A DNA stretch of 64,000 bases from Sphingobacterium sp. UBA7855 (GTDB lineage Bacteria > Bacteroidota > Bacteroidia > Sphingobacteriales > Sphingobacteriaceae). Both the position numbers and the translations under genes were made by a program. The notes below the pieces were generated by a model. The model saw only the letters and a program-made list of their open reading frames with translations, was not told where the DNA came from and did not search any database. This document shows, one piece after another, positions 21,602-31,189 of the stretch (position 1 is its first letter; each line of letters starts with the position of its first letter). The DNA lies in the NCBI GenBank assembly GCA_002500745.1, contig DLST01000007.1:6226-70225 (forward strand), given 5' to 3'.

Positions 21602-21633
21602 CGAAGATAGTATTATTTTTGTGAAAGTTGCAA
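21602..21633 (-). promoter_or_regulatory. Candidate promoter of the thiamine operon
   Basis: On the minus strand a TTG (21631-21633) and a TATCTTCG box (21602-21609) are 21 bases apart. They match the Bacteroidota -33 TTTG / -7 TAnnTTTG pattern with one change. The predicted start of transcription falls right at the 5' edge of the riboswitch, which supports the assignment. Confidence 0.45.
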
Positions 21634-21759
21634 GAATTTTAATTTAAATGCCTCATATATACAGCAGGAAAGTACAGGTCGCGATTTGCGAAATATTTGA
21701 TATATTAGTTTTTTAATCAGCTAAAACAATTTAACAGTAACCAAGAATTATATCCTTTA

Positions 21760-24396
21760 ATGCGTAGAATTTTATTGATAATACTATTGTGTATGGCAAG
21801 TACTGCCTATGCACAATCCAAGAATAACTGCAAGGCTGTACAGTTGACATGCGAACATCTGGTCAATCCGTTAGGCATTGACGCATCCCACCCGAGATTA
21901 AGCTGGCGCCTTGAAGACCGGCGAAAGGGCGCCCTACAGCAAGCTTATCAGATTCTTTTAGCGCAAGATTCCCTTGAATTGTTACATGGGGTAAAAGCGC
22001 ATTGGGACAGTGGAAAGCAGCTAAGTTCGGCGATGTTGGTGCACTATAATGGTACCGAGTTAAAGCCGCGGATAAAATACTTTTGGAGAGTAAAAGTATG
22101 GGACCGAGACGGTATTTCCAGCGTTTCAGCAATAGCATCTTTCGAGACTGGAATGATGGGGAAGGATCTTTGGACAGGAAAATGGATCAGTGACAATAAA
22201 GATATCAATGCGCGCAACGCTCCGTATTTTAGGACTGAATTCACTATCAAAAAGCGGATAAAATCGGCTCGTGCTTATGTTGCCGCTGCCGGATTATATG
22301 AGCTTTCTATTAATGGCGTGCGCATTGGAGACCACCGTCTTGATCCTATGTATACGCGATTTGATCGAAGAACACTGTATGTGGTAGAGGATGTTACCGG
22401 ACAACTACAACAAGGTGCGAATGCGATTGGCGTCGTTTTGGGGAATGGCTGGTATAATCACCAGCCACTGGCGGTTTGGAATTTTCATCAAGCACCGTGG
22501 CGGGCCCGGCCAACATTCTGTTTGGAGCTTAAAATCGAGTATACAGACGGTACGTGGGAGACGGTCGTTTCGGATAAGCAGTGGAAAACAGCTACCGGTC
22601 CAATTATCTATAACAATATTTATACGGGTGAGCATTATGATGCTCGACTTGACATGCCCGGCTGGGACAAACCTAAATATGATGATTCAACTTGGCAGGC
22701 TGTTCAGTACAGAAATGCGCCATCTGCACATATCGTTTCCCAACAGATGGTACCGATTCGGCTCGTGAAGTCCTATAAGCCCAAATCAGTGACAAAGATA
22801 GACCAACGTACTTATGTTTTCGATATGGGTCAGAATATGGCTGGAATTACAAAAATTAAAGTCAAAGGAGCTCCAGGGACTATGCTACATATCAAGCATG
22901 GTGAACGATTGTCGGCAGATGGGCGTCTTGATCTGTCCAATATCGATGTTTATTATCTTGGCGATAAGGAAAAGGAGCCCTTTCAGACGGACATTCTTAC
23001 CTTAAGCGGTCGCGATGATGAGTTTATGGCTAAATTTGGTTATAAAGGCTTTCGTTATGTCGAGGTTAGTAGCAGCACAGCGATAGCTTTGGATAGTTCT
23101 GCTGTAACTGCCTATTTTATGCACAGCGATGCTCAACCTATCGGACAGCTTAAAACATCCTCGGAATTGATTAACAAACTATGGAAAGCGACCAACAATG
23201 CCTATTTATCGAATTTGATGGGGTATCCTACAGACTGCCCGCAACGCGAAAAAAATGGTTGGACAGGGGATGGTCACCTCGCGATTGAAACTGCCCTGTA
23301 TAATTTTGACGGTATTACAGTTTATGAAAAATGGCTGGCCGATCATCGTGACGAGCAACAAGAGAATGGCGTATTACCAGATATTATTCCAACGGGTGGA
23401 TGGGGGTATGGTAATGCAAATGGTCTTGACTGGACAAGCACCATCGCTATTATCCCCTGGCAGATCTATCAGTTTTATGGTGATCCGCGCGCATTGGAAG
23501 AATGCTACGATAATATTAAACGCTATGTGGATTATGTAGACGGCATCAGCCCTTCTGGACTTACCACTTTTGGACGCGGAGATTGGGTGCCTGTTAAGGC
23601 TCAGTCCAATCTGGAACTGACGTCATCTGTTTATTACTATGCTGATGCGACCATTTTGGCTGCAGCGGCAAAGTTGTTTGGAAAAACGGCAGACCATCAA
23701 AAGTATGATCAACTTAGTAAAAGAATTAAGGAGGCGATTAATGCGAGATTTTTGAATGTTTCTAATGGAATTTATAACAATGGAACACAGACGGAATTGA
23801 GTGTACCGCTCTATTGGGGAGTTGTACCGGAAGATATGAAAGCGAGGGTGTCGGCCAATCTAAATAGGAAAGTTGAAGAGGCTAACTTTCACTTAGACGT
23901 GGGCGTATTGGGGGCAAAAGCTCTCTTGAATGCATTGAATGATAACGGGTATGGGGTGACCGCGTATAAAGTTGCGGTACAAGATACCTATCCGTCCTGG
24001 GGATGGTGGATTGTCAATGGGGCGACTACATTGCTAGAGAACTGGGATTTAAAAGCAACTCGGGATATTTCGGACAACCACATGATGTTTGGTGAAATTG
24101 GTGGCTGGTTCTTTAAATCTATCGGCGGGATTCTTCCTGATCCCGAACATCCTGGATTCAAAAACATCCTGTTGAAGCCTATTTTTCCTCAGGAATTGAA
24201 AGAATCATCGATTTCTTACGAATCACCCTATGGTAAAATTTTATCTCATTGGAAATTAAGTGGTAATAAGATTGTATATGATGTTCAGATACCTCCAAAT
24301 GCGACTGCGACATTTTATCCTCCAACGAATGTAAGCAATGGTAATATCATTGCATTAAATGCTGGTAAACATCGGTTTGAATTGGAGCTCAAGTAA
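21760..24396 (+). CDS. Alpha-L-rhamnosidase, GH78
   Basis: An 878-residue secreted glycoside hydrolase. A signal peptide (MRRILLIILLCMASTAYAQ) is followed by the N-terminal fibronectin-like and beta-sandwich modules (about 25-440), the catalytic alpha/alpha barrel (about 455-800) and a C-terminal beta domain. The GH78 active-site motif DCPQREKNGWTGD is complete: Asp492, Glu497 (general acid) and Asp504. The enzyme removes terminal alpha-L-rhamnose, as found in pectic rhamnogalacturonan, arabinogalactan proteins or plant glycosides. It stands alone, 10 kb from the utilization locus in this window, with its own terminator. No LacI-type operator was seen upstream. Confidence 0.93.
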   Translation: MRRILLIILLCMASTAYAQSKNNCKAVQLTCEHLVNPLGIDASHPRLSWRLEDRRKGALQQAYQILLAQDSLELLHGVKAHWDSGKQLSSAMLVHYNGTELKPRIKYFWRVKVWDRDGISSVSAIASFETGMMGKDLWTGKWISDNKDINARNAPYFRTEFTIKKRIKSARAYVAAAGLYELSINGVRIGDHRLDPMYTRFDRRTLYVVEDVTGQLQQGANAIGVVLGNGWYNHQPLAVWNFHQAPWRARPTFCLELKIEYTDGTWETVVSDKQWKTATGPIIYNNIYTGEHYDARLDMPGWDKPKYDDSTWQAVQYRNAPSAHIVSQQMVPIRLVKSYKPKSVTKIDQRTYVFDMGQNMAGITKIKVKGAPGTMLHIKHGERLSADGRLDLSNIDVYYLGDKEKEPFQTDILTLSGRDDEFMAKFGYKGFRYVEVSSSTAIALDSSAVTAYFMHSDAQPIGQLKTSSELINKLWKATNNAYLSNLMGYPTDCPQREKNGWTGDGHLAIETALYNFDGITVYEKWLADHRDEQQENGVLPDIIPTGGWGYGNANGLDWTSTIAIIPWQIYQFYGDPRALEECYDNIKRYVDYVDGISPSGLTTFGRGDWVPVKAQSNLELTSSVYYYADATILAAAAKLFGKTADHQKYDQLSKRIKEAINARFLNVSNGIYNNGTQTELSVPLYWGVVPEDMKARVSANLNRKVEEANFHLDVGVLGAKALLNALNDNGYGVTAYKVAVQDTYPSWGWWIVNGATTLLENWDLKATRDISDNHMMFGEIGGWFFKSIGGILPDPEHPGFKNILLKPIFPQELKESSISYESPYGKILSHWKLSGNKIVYDVQIPPNATATFYPPTNVSNGNIIALNAGKHRFELELK

Positions 24397-24399
24397 CAT

Positions 24400-24442
24400 T
24401 TTAGTGGTATCAATCCTATTGTATTTGATTGATACCACTAAA
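24400..24442. terminator. Terminator hairpin after rhamnosidase
   Basis: A perfect 16-bp inverted repeat (24400-24415 and 24427-24442) with an 11-base loop begins four bases after the rhamnosidase stop and is followed by an A/T-rich tract. Confidence 0.75.
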
Positions 24443-24675
24443 AATATTTTATATTTGGAAGAAATATGTGGAACGACTTCACCTTTTTGAAATCATCTTC
24501 CACTATAGGGAATGGAGTCAATCGTATCAAAATGAAATTTTCATCTTTTGGAAACTTGTCGTCATTAGGTGCAACTAAAAATAGAATAGATTTAAAGGTA
24601 TCGTTTGTTGGGTAAATTGACTGTATAAATTATTAACATGACGAGGACAGGGATACTAGCTAGATAATTTATAAA

Positions 24676-25323
24676 ATGGATACAAAATATCAAATAATTG
24701 ATACAGCAAACTGGAAGCGAAGAGAGCATTTCGAGATTTACCGTGGGGATGTAAAATGTGGATTTAGCCTCACAGTTAAGCTCGATATATCGGCGGTGGT
24801 CCAATTTGTAAAAATGCGCGATTATAAGTTCTATCCTGTCATAATTTATCTCCTTTCGAGAGCAGTGAACCAACATGATGAATTTAAAATGGCAATGAGA
24901 GGTGGCGAATTAATTTGTTGGGACAGGGTTGACCCTATTTACACCATACTGCATAAAGAAGCAGAGACTTTTTCGGCGTTGTCAGTAGGATATCAGGAAC
25001 ACTTAGCCTCTTTCCTGCAGGATTACGAGCATGTTATTGAAAAATGCAGTGATAGCAAGCTATTTTTTCCTGAAAAACCGCCAGAAAATCATTTTAATAT
25101 TTCTGCTCTTCCGTGGATTCATTTTGATAGTTTCAATCTTAATGTTGCAGATTTTAGTAATTATTTTTCACCAACATTTACGATTGGAAAATACAAGATT
25201 GAAGGAGATAAGGCACTGATGCCCTTGGCTATACAGGTACATCATGCCGTATGTGATGGTCTGCATGTTGCTAAGTTTATTGATACGCTTGAGGCACTTT
25301 TTCAGGACCTCGCGTCTTTTTAG
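24676..25323 (+). CDS. CatA-like chloramphenicol acetyltransferase family protein
   Basis: A 215-residue trimeric-type acetyltransferase of the CatA family. The N-terminal segment (IDTANWKRREHFEIY) and the active-site motif QVHHAVCDGLH near residue 187 match classical type A chloramphenicol acetyltransferases, including the catalytic His pair and the structural Asp-Gly. One signature position usually Phe or Tyr is Leu. Length equals the family norm. It may give chloramphenicol resistance or acetylate another small molecule; chromosomal homologues of uncertain substrate are common. No mobile element flanks it, which suggests an old resident gene. Confidence 0.85.
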   Translation: MDTKYQIIDTANWKRREHFEIYRGDVKCGFSLTVKLDISAVVQFVKMRDYKFYPVIIYLLSRAVNQHDEFKMAMRGGELICWDRVDPIYTILHKEAETFSALSVGYQEHLASFLQDYEHVIEKCSDSKLFFPEKPPENHFNISALPWIHFDSFNLNVADFSNYFSPTFTIGKYKIEGDKALMPLAIQVHHAVCDGLHVAKFIDTLEALFQDLASF

Positions 25324-25518
25324 TTGAACGAAACTCGACATCCCATAGGGTTATTTCAGTCGCATATAGTTTAATAGTATTCTTCGTTTACTAGTTGTAT
25401 ATTTTGTTTTTATTTTTTTGTATATTTAGTATATTTTTAAACCAAATAATCTTCCCATTGTTATTTTAATAGCATGCTAGCGATGGGCATCAAATTGGAT
25501 TTAACAATTCACATTCAA

Positions 25519-25989
25519 ATGAAATATACATTATATAGGGAACAACAATTAGCTTGCGATATAGCACGCGCTTGGAATTTTTTTTCATCTCCACAAAATC
25601 TTGCTCAGATAACACCTAAAGACATGGGTTTTGTGGTTGTTTCAGAATTTAATGGCGAAGAAATTGTTGAGGGTATGGTCATCGATTATTTAGTATCTCC
25701 AATTTTTCGAATTCCGTTAAAGTGGAAGACCAAAATAACGCAAGTGGAAAAGTATAAGAGTTTTACTGATTTTCAATTAAAGGGGCCTTATCGATTTTGG
25801 AATCATTTTCATGAATTTATTCCAAATGAAAAAGGCGTGTTGATGAAAGATACTGTTGAGTATGAATTGCCCTTCGGAATATTGGGTACACTTGCGCACG
25901 GTATGTTTGTCAAAAAGAAATTAAATCAAATTTTTGACTATCGCTATGAGATTCTAGAAGAGCTATTTAATCGTCCTAATAATAAATGA
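25519..25989 (+). CDS. SRPBCC (START-like) ligand-binding family protein
   Basis: A 156-residue protein of the polyketide-cyclase/START-like fold. The pattern AWNFFSSPQNLAQITP near the N-terminus, alternating beta strands, the FHEFIPNEKGVLMKDTVEYELPFG stretch split around residue 115, and a long C-terminal helix are typical. These bind hydrophobic ligands; no catalytic residue is evident. The open frame reaches 45 bases further upstream, but the Met at 25519 begins the conserved fold (KYTLYREQQL), so I chose it. It lies in the same direction as the next gene, a membrane protein. Confidence 0.82.
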   Translation: MKYTLYREQQLACDIARAWNFFSSPQNLAQITPKDMGFVVVSEFNGEEIVEGMVIDYLVSPIFRIPLKWKTKITQVEKYKSFTDFQLKGPYRFWNHFHEFIPNEKGVLMKDTVEYELPFGILGTLAHGMFVKKKLNQIFDYRYEILEELFNRPNNK

Positions 25990-26067
25990 TAGCTACTCTT
26001 TAATCGCTTGTCGATCGGCGATAAATTACTAAATTAGCCTTTATTAACATTATTTATAGCTTTTACA

Positions 26068-26838
26068 ATGAAAAAGATCTACCAAATAGTCAATGCAGTT
26101 GTTTTAGTCGTTACTATAGTTATCAATTACTTATCCAATACCGGCATTTTTAACGGGGAAACAATGGCAACGATATCAGCTAAGTATCAAAACCTTTTTA
26201 CACCGGCTGGATATGCTTTCTCCATTTGGGGCTTGATATATCTGGGCTTGTTTGGATTTGTGGTCTATTTTGGACCATTATTAAAACTGACAAGAGAAAA
26301 GGAAGAGGTGATCTTAAAAGTTGGGTGGTGGTTTTTGGTTTCTTGTTTGGCAAATTGTTTATGGGTAATTACCTGGTTGTATGACTATACTTCTGTGACC
26401 ATTTTTTTGATGCTCCTGCTATTTGTATCGTTGTTACGGATCATTCAAAATACTCGGGCTATTTCTTTTCAATCAAACCTCAAAAAACTTTTCTTTTTAA
26501 AGCTGCCTTTCCATCTGTATGCCGGGTGGATTTCTGTCGCTTTAATTGCCGACGTTGCGGCCTATCTTACAAAGATCGGTTGGGGCGGGTTTGGATTATC
26601 TGCAACGCTATGGATAATTATCATGTTTGTAGTCGCGCTAATTATTCATTTAATAATGATTTGGCAACGTCGTATGCCCGTATTTGGACTTGTATCTGCC
26701 TGGGCTTTGATTGCGATTGCAGTGGCAAATAAGGGAACGAATAGCATCATATATGCAGCGGCCATTGTCATAGCCATTATTGTTCTGCTAAACCTGTTTG
26801 TCTATTGTATTCGATATCGTAAACAGCTATTATTTTAG
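26068..26838 (+). CDS. TspO/MBR-like tryptophan-rich membrane protein
   Basis: A 256-residue integral membrane protein with about seven or eight hydrophobic helices and many tryptophans in conserved places (FSIWGLIYLGL near 53, VGWWFLVSCLANCLWVITW near 92, SAWALIAIA near 220). It resembles the Bacteroidota branch annotated as tryptophan-rich sensory protein, larger than canonical five-helix TspO. Known TspO proteins bind porphyrins and related tetrapyrroles; whether this branch does is not known. It is followed by a strong hairpin. Confidence 0.7.
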   Translation: MKKIYQIVNAVVLVVTIVINYLSNTGIFNGETMATISAKYQNLFTPAGYAFSIWGLIYLGLFGFVVYFGPLLKLTREKEEVILKVGWWFLVSCLANCLWVITWLYDYTSVTIFLMLLLFVSLLRIIQNTRAISFQSNLKKLFFLKLPFHLYAGWISVALIADVAAYLTKIGWGGFGLSATLWIIIMFVVALIIHLIMIWQRRMPVFGLVSAWALIAIAVANKGTNSIIYAAAIVIAIIVLLNLFVYCIRYRKQLLF

Positions 26839-26870
26839 TAGTTAAATGGTAGGTAGGACATGTTCGCATT

Positions 26871-26901
26871 AACCTCGACCGCTCTGTTGTCGGTCGAGGT
26901 T
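26871..26901. terminator. Bidirectional terminator hairpin
   Basis: A perfect GC-rich 10-bp stem (AACCTCGACC at 26871-26880 pairing with 26892-26901) lies between two convergent genes and is flanked by T- and A-rich sequence. Confidence 0.75.
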
Positions 26902-26921
26902 TGAGATTGTTTTATTAATAT

Positions 26922-27803
26922 TTAATTTTCTGTTTTAGATTTTCCATCAGCAAGCAATTGTTCCACACAGATTTTGCCGAATTTGTCTGCTGCCAGCGGA
27001 CTGTCGGCGGTGATCAGCTTCCGGTCAACATGGCAATCGCCGCTAATTTTTCTATTTAAGATTTCAACCCCCAGCTGTTTCAGTTTCTCGCCATACAACC
27101 AAGGCATTTCGCCCGGCTGGTATCCACTTTGTGGAAGAATTTGATCCATTTCGTCAGGAAAAGAATTGATTTTATATCCTTTATATGGAAACTCATTCTC
27201 ATCAATACCTTGTGCAGCAGATAAGAGGGCTGCGGGTCCATGGCATATTGTCAGCATAAATTTATCTTCGGCTATTACCCATTTAATCAGCTCTTTTACA
27301 TCGTTATTCTCGGGGAGGCCGAGCATTGCGCCATGTCCTCCGGGAATGAAGACAGCTACATAGTCGACATAAGATTTAGTTGTGTCTGCTACAAAATCCT
27401 GGAGACTGTGTGGGTTTGAAAATTGTGTATTGTATTTTTCGAGAATTTTACCAATATGTTCGTCTTCATAAGGCATTGCCCACATCTCAAATTTTACTGT
27501 GCCGCCGGTTGGCGTATAGAAATCCACGTCAAATCCGGCTTGGTCAAAATGAAGAATAGGTACGAGTGTTTCAACCGGATGATTGCCTGTAGAAAATTTC
27601 TTGCCATTTTTCATGGTCATATAACGTTCCTCCGTACAAAGTACAAGAATTTTTTTTCTCGTATCTTTGTTGCCTTCATCATATTTTTTCTTACTATAGT
27701 CGGTTTTTGTAGTAACCATTTCTTTTCTTGAAAAAAAAGAAGGCTCATAGCCCATGCCGTCAAATATTGGCTCTTTGCTCAAATCTTTTGAAAATAAAGA
27801 CAT
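26922..27803 (-). CDS. hchA: Hsp31/HchA-type DJ-1/PfpI protein
   Basis: A 293-residue class I glutamine-amidotransferase-fold protein of the Hsp31 branch. The nucleophile elbow TICHGPAAL places the catalytic cysteine at 187, close to the position in E. coli HchA, and the overall length and N-terminal cap (about residues 1-50) match that branch. Relatives act as glyoxalase III (methylglyoxal to lactate) and as a stress chaperone or deglycase. It is cytoplasmic and stands alone, converging on the TspO-like gene. Assignment to this subfamily is good; the physiological substrate is inferred. Confidence 0.9.
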   Translation of the reverse strand: MSLFSKDLSKEPIFDGMGYEPSFFSRKEMVTTKTDYSKKKYDEGNKDTRKKILVLCTEERYMTMKNGKKFSTGNHPVETLVPILHFDQAGFDVDFYTPTGGTVKFEMWAMPYEDEHIGKILEKYNTQFSNPHSLQDFVADTTKSYVDYVAVFIPGGHGAMLGLPENNDVKELIKWVIAEDKFMLTICHGPAALLSAAQGIDENEFPYKGYKINSFPDEMDQILPQSGYQPGEMPWLYGEKLKQLGVEILNRKISGDCHVDRKLITADSPLAADKFGKICVEQLLADGKSKTEN

Positions 27804-28172
27804 AATGTATGTATTGTTTATGGTGTATAACTTATCGTATTTATGCTATCATATGTTTTCGCCAGCTTATCTCTCGTTTATTCTCCAAAACAGCCTACAT
27901 AGCAGTGTGGAGAAAATGACACATCTGCATGATCTTATAAGATAACAAATCTGAAGGCGATGCTGTTTTGTTTAAAAATTGACATGAATTTTAATACATC
28001 ACCAGCAATCTATAACACCTACAAAAGCTTTTTTAGTTTAATTTGATACTAATACTATCCTCTAAATGTCTTTAAAATGACTTTTTTTGGAAATCATAAA
28101 CTAATTTGGTTTATTTTTAAACTATTTTGTTCACTTGCTTGTTTGTAAATCAAAATATTAAAAATTATAATT
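27804..28172. other. Divergent intergenic region, no gene seen
   Basis: This 369-bp AT-rich stretch separates the leftward hchA-like gene from the rightward fasciclin gene. It must contain both promoters. TATTTTG at 28123-28129 is a possible -7 box for the fasciclin gene, but a properly spaced -33 element is not clear. No RNA structure was recognised. Confidence 0.3.
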
Positions 28173-29126
28173 ATGAAATTCAACAAGAACATCAAACGAC
28201 TATCGAGTATGGCATCGGCCTTAATGGTATTCTCGATGATTACAGTGTCATGTAGTAAAGACGATGACAAGCAGATGGAAACAACAGGAACAATCTCTGC
28301 GATGGTATCCATGAACAAGGATTATTCCATATTAGCCTCTGCCGTGACAAAGGCTGGTCTGGGCGAAACACTTTCCTCAACAGGACCATTTACAGTATTT
28401 GCTCCAAATAATGCTGCCTTCGAAAGCTCAGGGATGACTTCGGCAGATATTAGTAGCATGTCTGCAGAAAGCTTGAAATCCGTTTTGTTGTATCATACAT
28501 TATCCGCTAAAGTAGTTGCTTCTAGCGTACCCGCTGGTCCAAATGCAGAAGTGAAGACAGCAAACGGAAGCAATGTTTACGTTACTAAAAATAGTAAGGG
28601 TGTATTTGTCAATGGCTGGGCGGTAACCTCTCCAGATATGATGGCTACGAATGGTGTCATTCATGGTATTTCTCATGTACTTATGCCGGCAACAAAAAAT
28701 ATAGTGGCACTTGCTACAGCTAATAGTGATTTATCCTTCTTAGTTGCTGCAGTGTTGAGAGCAAGTCAAGGAACTACAAATGTTGCTCAATTGTTGAGTG
28801 GATCAGGACCATACACGGTTTTCGCACCTACAAATCAAGCTTTTATCAACGCGGGTTTTACCACAATAGCTTCAATTAATCAAGCTGATCCCGCAGCGCT
28901 GACTAAGATTCTAACCTATCATGTTCTTTCAGCTAGGGCTTTCTCTTCTGATCTTTCAGATGGACAGATGCTAAGTACCTTAAACGGTGAAAAAATCACT
29001 GTGAAATTGTCTGGAAAGGCAATGCTGAAAGGTAAAAGTAATACCAGTGAGTCCACAATAACTGGCGTAAACATGCTGGCAACAAACGGTGTTGTCCATG
29101 TCATTGATCAAGTTCTTCTTCCTTAA
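28173..29126 (+). CDS. Lipoprotein with two fasciclin (FAS1) domains
   Basis: A 317-residue surface adhesin-like lipoprotein. A signal sequence ends in the lipobox MITVSCSK, followed by an acidic DDD spacer often seen in Bacteroidota surface-exposed lipoproteins. Two FAS1 domains follow (about 45-170 and 180-317); each has the H1 motif (GPFTVFAPNNAAF, GPYTVFAPTNQAF) and the H2-type ending (ATNGVIHGISHVLMP, ATNGVVHVIDQVLLP). FAS1 domains mediate adhesion or matrix contact. It is a single-gene unit with its own terminator. Confidence 0.92.
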   Translation: MKFNKNIKRLSSMASALMVFSMITVSCSKDDDKQMETTGTISAMVSMNKDYSILASAVTKAGLGETLSSTGPFTVFAPNNAAFESSGMTSADISSMSAESLKSVLLYHTLSAKVVASSVPAGPNAEVKTANGSNVYVTKNSKGVFVNGWAVTSPDMMATNGVIHGISHVLMPATKNIVALATANSDLSFLVAAVLRASQGTTNVAQLLSGSGPYTVFAPTNQAFINAGFTTIASINQADPAALTKILTYHVLSARAFSSDLSDGQMLSTLNGEKITVKLSGKAMLKGKSNTSESTITGVNMLATNGVVHVIDQVLLP

Positions 29127-29446
29127 TTTAGCGTTATGCTAGATGCTAGTTTGGCCGCAGAGAATTTCATTCTTTGCGGCCAAACCATTTTATATGCAAG
29201 CTGTCCTTCTTGATTCGATTGTGTTGGGAATTCTCTGGAATGAAATCAGAACCCGATCTTTTTTAGATCGGCTATTGCTAAAAAATGGAATTCGATACAT
29301 TTATAGAGTTGTGATTCTTAAGGAATAATTTATTGGAAAACCGAATACATATACAATCCGACTGGGGGCTATTTATAAGAAATTTGGTGAATAGCAATGT
29401 TCAACGGATCAGAATTTAGCAATCATTATGTAGGCTCAGGAGCAGT
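29127..29446. other. Intergenic region between convergent genes
   Basis: Apart from the terminator at 29149-29185, this 320-bp stretch shows no recognised gene. A 61-codon frame across the hairpin has no family resemblance and is treated as chance. Confidence 0.35.
29149..29185. terminator. Terminator hairpin after fasciclin gene
   Basis: A 15-bp stem (29149-29163 and 29171-29185, one G-U pair, seven-base loop, core TTTGGCCGCAGAG) lies 22 bases after the fasciclin stop and is followed by a T-rich tract. Confidence 0.78.
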
Positions 29447-29827
29447 CTATTCATAATTAAAAGGATTTACGCTAATTTCAATCATTAGATTCTCAAAATA
29501 GCAATAAAATCCGAATGTATTTCTGATTCTTTTGGGAGCTCCATCAATTTTTAATGCTTCGTTGTTTTTTAAAAGTTCAAAAATGTTTTGAACTGCAATT
29601 TCGTCGTCTTGATAAAAGCCGATATGGAAATTCTTAGGATATTGCGGTACATCTTTCTCTTTGTTCAATTCTTGTCCCCAAATTACAACAACAAAATTAT
29701 TATTATCCTTCAGTACAGCCATTTTATTATTGCGGTTGACTATTAAATTGAACTTGAAAATATCTGTCAATAAATTAACGGCTTTATCAACATCTTTTAC
29801 GACAAGATTGATATGATTAATATGCAT
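29447..29827 (-). CDS. VOC-family (glyoxalase/bleomycin-resistance fold) protein
   Basis: A 126-residue single-module VOC protein. The start MHINHINLVVKDVDKAVNLL is the classic first beta-alpha unit, with His and Asp positions typical of the fold, and a second half ends in FENLMIEISVNPF with a Glu in the usual metal-ligand place. Substrate unknown. It follows an AraC-type regulator gene on the same strand (26-base gap), so the pair is probably one unit, with the regulator controlling its own operon (inference). Confidence 0.85.
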   Translation of the reverse strand: MHINHINLVVKDVDKAVNLLTDIFKFNLIVNRNNKMAVLKDNNNFVVVIWGQELNKEKDVPQYPKNFHIGFYQDDEIAVQNIFELLKNNEALKIDGAPKRIRNTFGFYCYFENLMIEISVNPFNYE

Positions 29828-29852
29828 ATTTTTGTTTGATTTACAGACAAAG

Positions 29853-30617
29853 TTAGTAATCGGCTAATACACTCAATTGAATAAATCGGTCGTTTTCATT
29901 TTTATTTAGTAGGGTTGGTTTTACACCTGAGAATTTCTTTACCTGCCTAATGAAATGGGATTCATCCACATAATTAAGCTCCGGATAAAATATTCCCATT
30001 TTTAATTGTTTTAGGGAATTGGAAAAACGAATAATATTAATGTAAGATTTTAATGGAATACCAAACCAGCAGTTGAAATAACGGTTCATCTGCCGGCTGC
30101 TCCAAATCACCTTATTAGAAAGTTCTTCTACCGTCGTTTCGCCTTTTGATAGGTAAATCTGTTCGAATAGTTTTTTTTTCCTCACATCTATTTCGTTTTC
30201 AAATTGCTTTTCGAATATTTTGCAGGCTTTCGTGTAAAAGTTATCAAAATCTGCAAGATCATTCCTGCCAAATCCCAAATAATCATTTGGCAATACCAGT
30301 CTTTGGTTTCTTAATTTTTCGAAAGACTGCTTAAAAATATATTCGGCGGCCAACGGATAAAAACTGATGGCAAACATCGTCGATTTCGGATAGGGCGGCT
30401 TTAAAATGGGTTTATCACAGACTCCAGAAATGAAGATCTGAAAACTATTGTTTTCTTCCATCAGAAAAAATAAATCTATTTTTCCGTCAGGTATAATAAT
30501 GCTTTCCTCTCGCTTGTTCGAATGATTTTTCAACATCCATATACTTTCTACCATTCCGATAAGTGAAGGAGACGGGGCTATAGAGGAATATTCCAGTGCA
30601 TTTTTTGATAAATTCAT
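29853..30617 (-). CDS. AraC-family transcriptional regulator
   Basis: A 254-residue regulator with an N-terminal DUF6597-like sensing domain (about 1-150: SLIGMVESIWMLKN, IIIPDGKIDLFF) and a C-terminal AraC helix-turn-helix pair (about 155-245) ending in the conserved YVDESHFIRQVKKFSGVKP signature. It probably activates the neighbouring VOC gene in response to a small molecule. The leader is AT-rich and no binding site could be identified by eye. Confidence 0.9.
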   Translation of the reverse strand: MNLSKNALEYSSIAPSPSLIGMVESIWMLKNHSNKREESIIIPDGKIDLFFLMEENNSFQIFISGVCDKPILKPPYPKSTMFAISFYPLAAEYIFKQSFEKLRNQRLVLPNDYLGFGRNDLADFDNFYTKACKIFEKQFENEIDVRKKKLFEQIYLSKGETTVEELSNKVIWSSRQMNRYFNCWFGIPLKSYINIIRFSNSLKQLKMGIFYPELNYVDESHFIRQVKKFSGVKPTLLNKNENDRFIQLSVLADY

Positions 30618-30964
30618 ACTGATAATCTATACAAAATAACATCTTGCGAAAGTAATATCGGCATACACGTTTTTTATTAGCAAACGTAGTGCTGATAAGA
30701 ACCTAGTATCTTTTCAATAGCAAGTTACAAATTAAATACTTCTTCTGTTGAAATGGAATGTAACATTCCAAGTTAGCTTTAGCCATGCGAAAATATACAA
30801 TTAACCAAGCAATAGCGAGCAATATTTGATGTCTGGTTCCCCTAAGCGCAATTCTTTAAAAACCTTTTCACTGTGACGTTTGTGTTATATCAAAATTGAA
30901 TGTATCGCGAATTGAAATCTAGGATTTTTCAATCGCCAAAAGAAAAACACTAAAACAAAATACC
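30618..30964. other. Divergent intergenic region, no gene seen
   Basis: This 347-bp AT-rich stretch separates the AraC gene from the DUF3606-LigD unit. No reading frame, hairpin or repeat worth naming was found; it should hold the two divergent promoters. Confidence 0.3.
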
Positions 30965-31156
30965 ATGGCAGATAACAAGTCTAAAAAAGGGAAATCCGAC
31001 AGAAGCAAAGTAAGCGGATCAGAACAGTACGAAATTCAATATTTCAAGGATAAGATGGGGGTGAGCAGTCAAGCTGTTGTTGGCGCAATACGGGCGACCG
31101 GATCGAATGAAAGAAAAGTTCTTGAAGATTATTTGAAGAAACGGCACGGGAAATAA
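30965..31156 (+). CDS. DUF3606 family small protein
   Basis: A 63-residue basic protein. After a Lys/Ser-rich tail (residues 1-17) it has the DUF3606 pattern SEQYEIQYFKDKMGVSSQAVVGAIRATGS and a basic C-terminus. The family is of unknown function and often sits near stress or DNA-repair genes in soil bacteria. Here it is 33 bases upstream of ligD in the same direction, probably co-transcribed, which hints at a DNA-related or stress role (inference). Confidence 0.85.
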   Translation: MADNKSKKGKSDRSKVSGSEQYEIQYFKDKMGVSSQAVVGAIRATGSNERKVLEDYLKKRHGK

Positions 31157-31189
31157 ACGTTATTTTCAATATACTTAAATACAGTAGTT

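Noticed and set aside
29143..29328. 61-residue frame after the fasciclin gene
   Set aside because: It runs across a strong terminator hairpin and shows no coding character.
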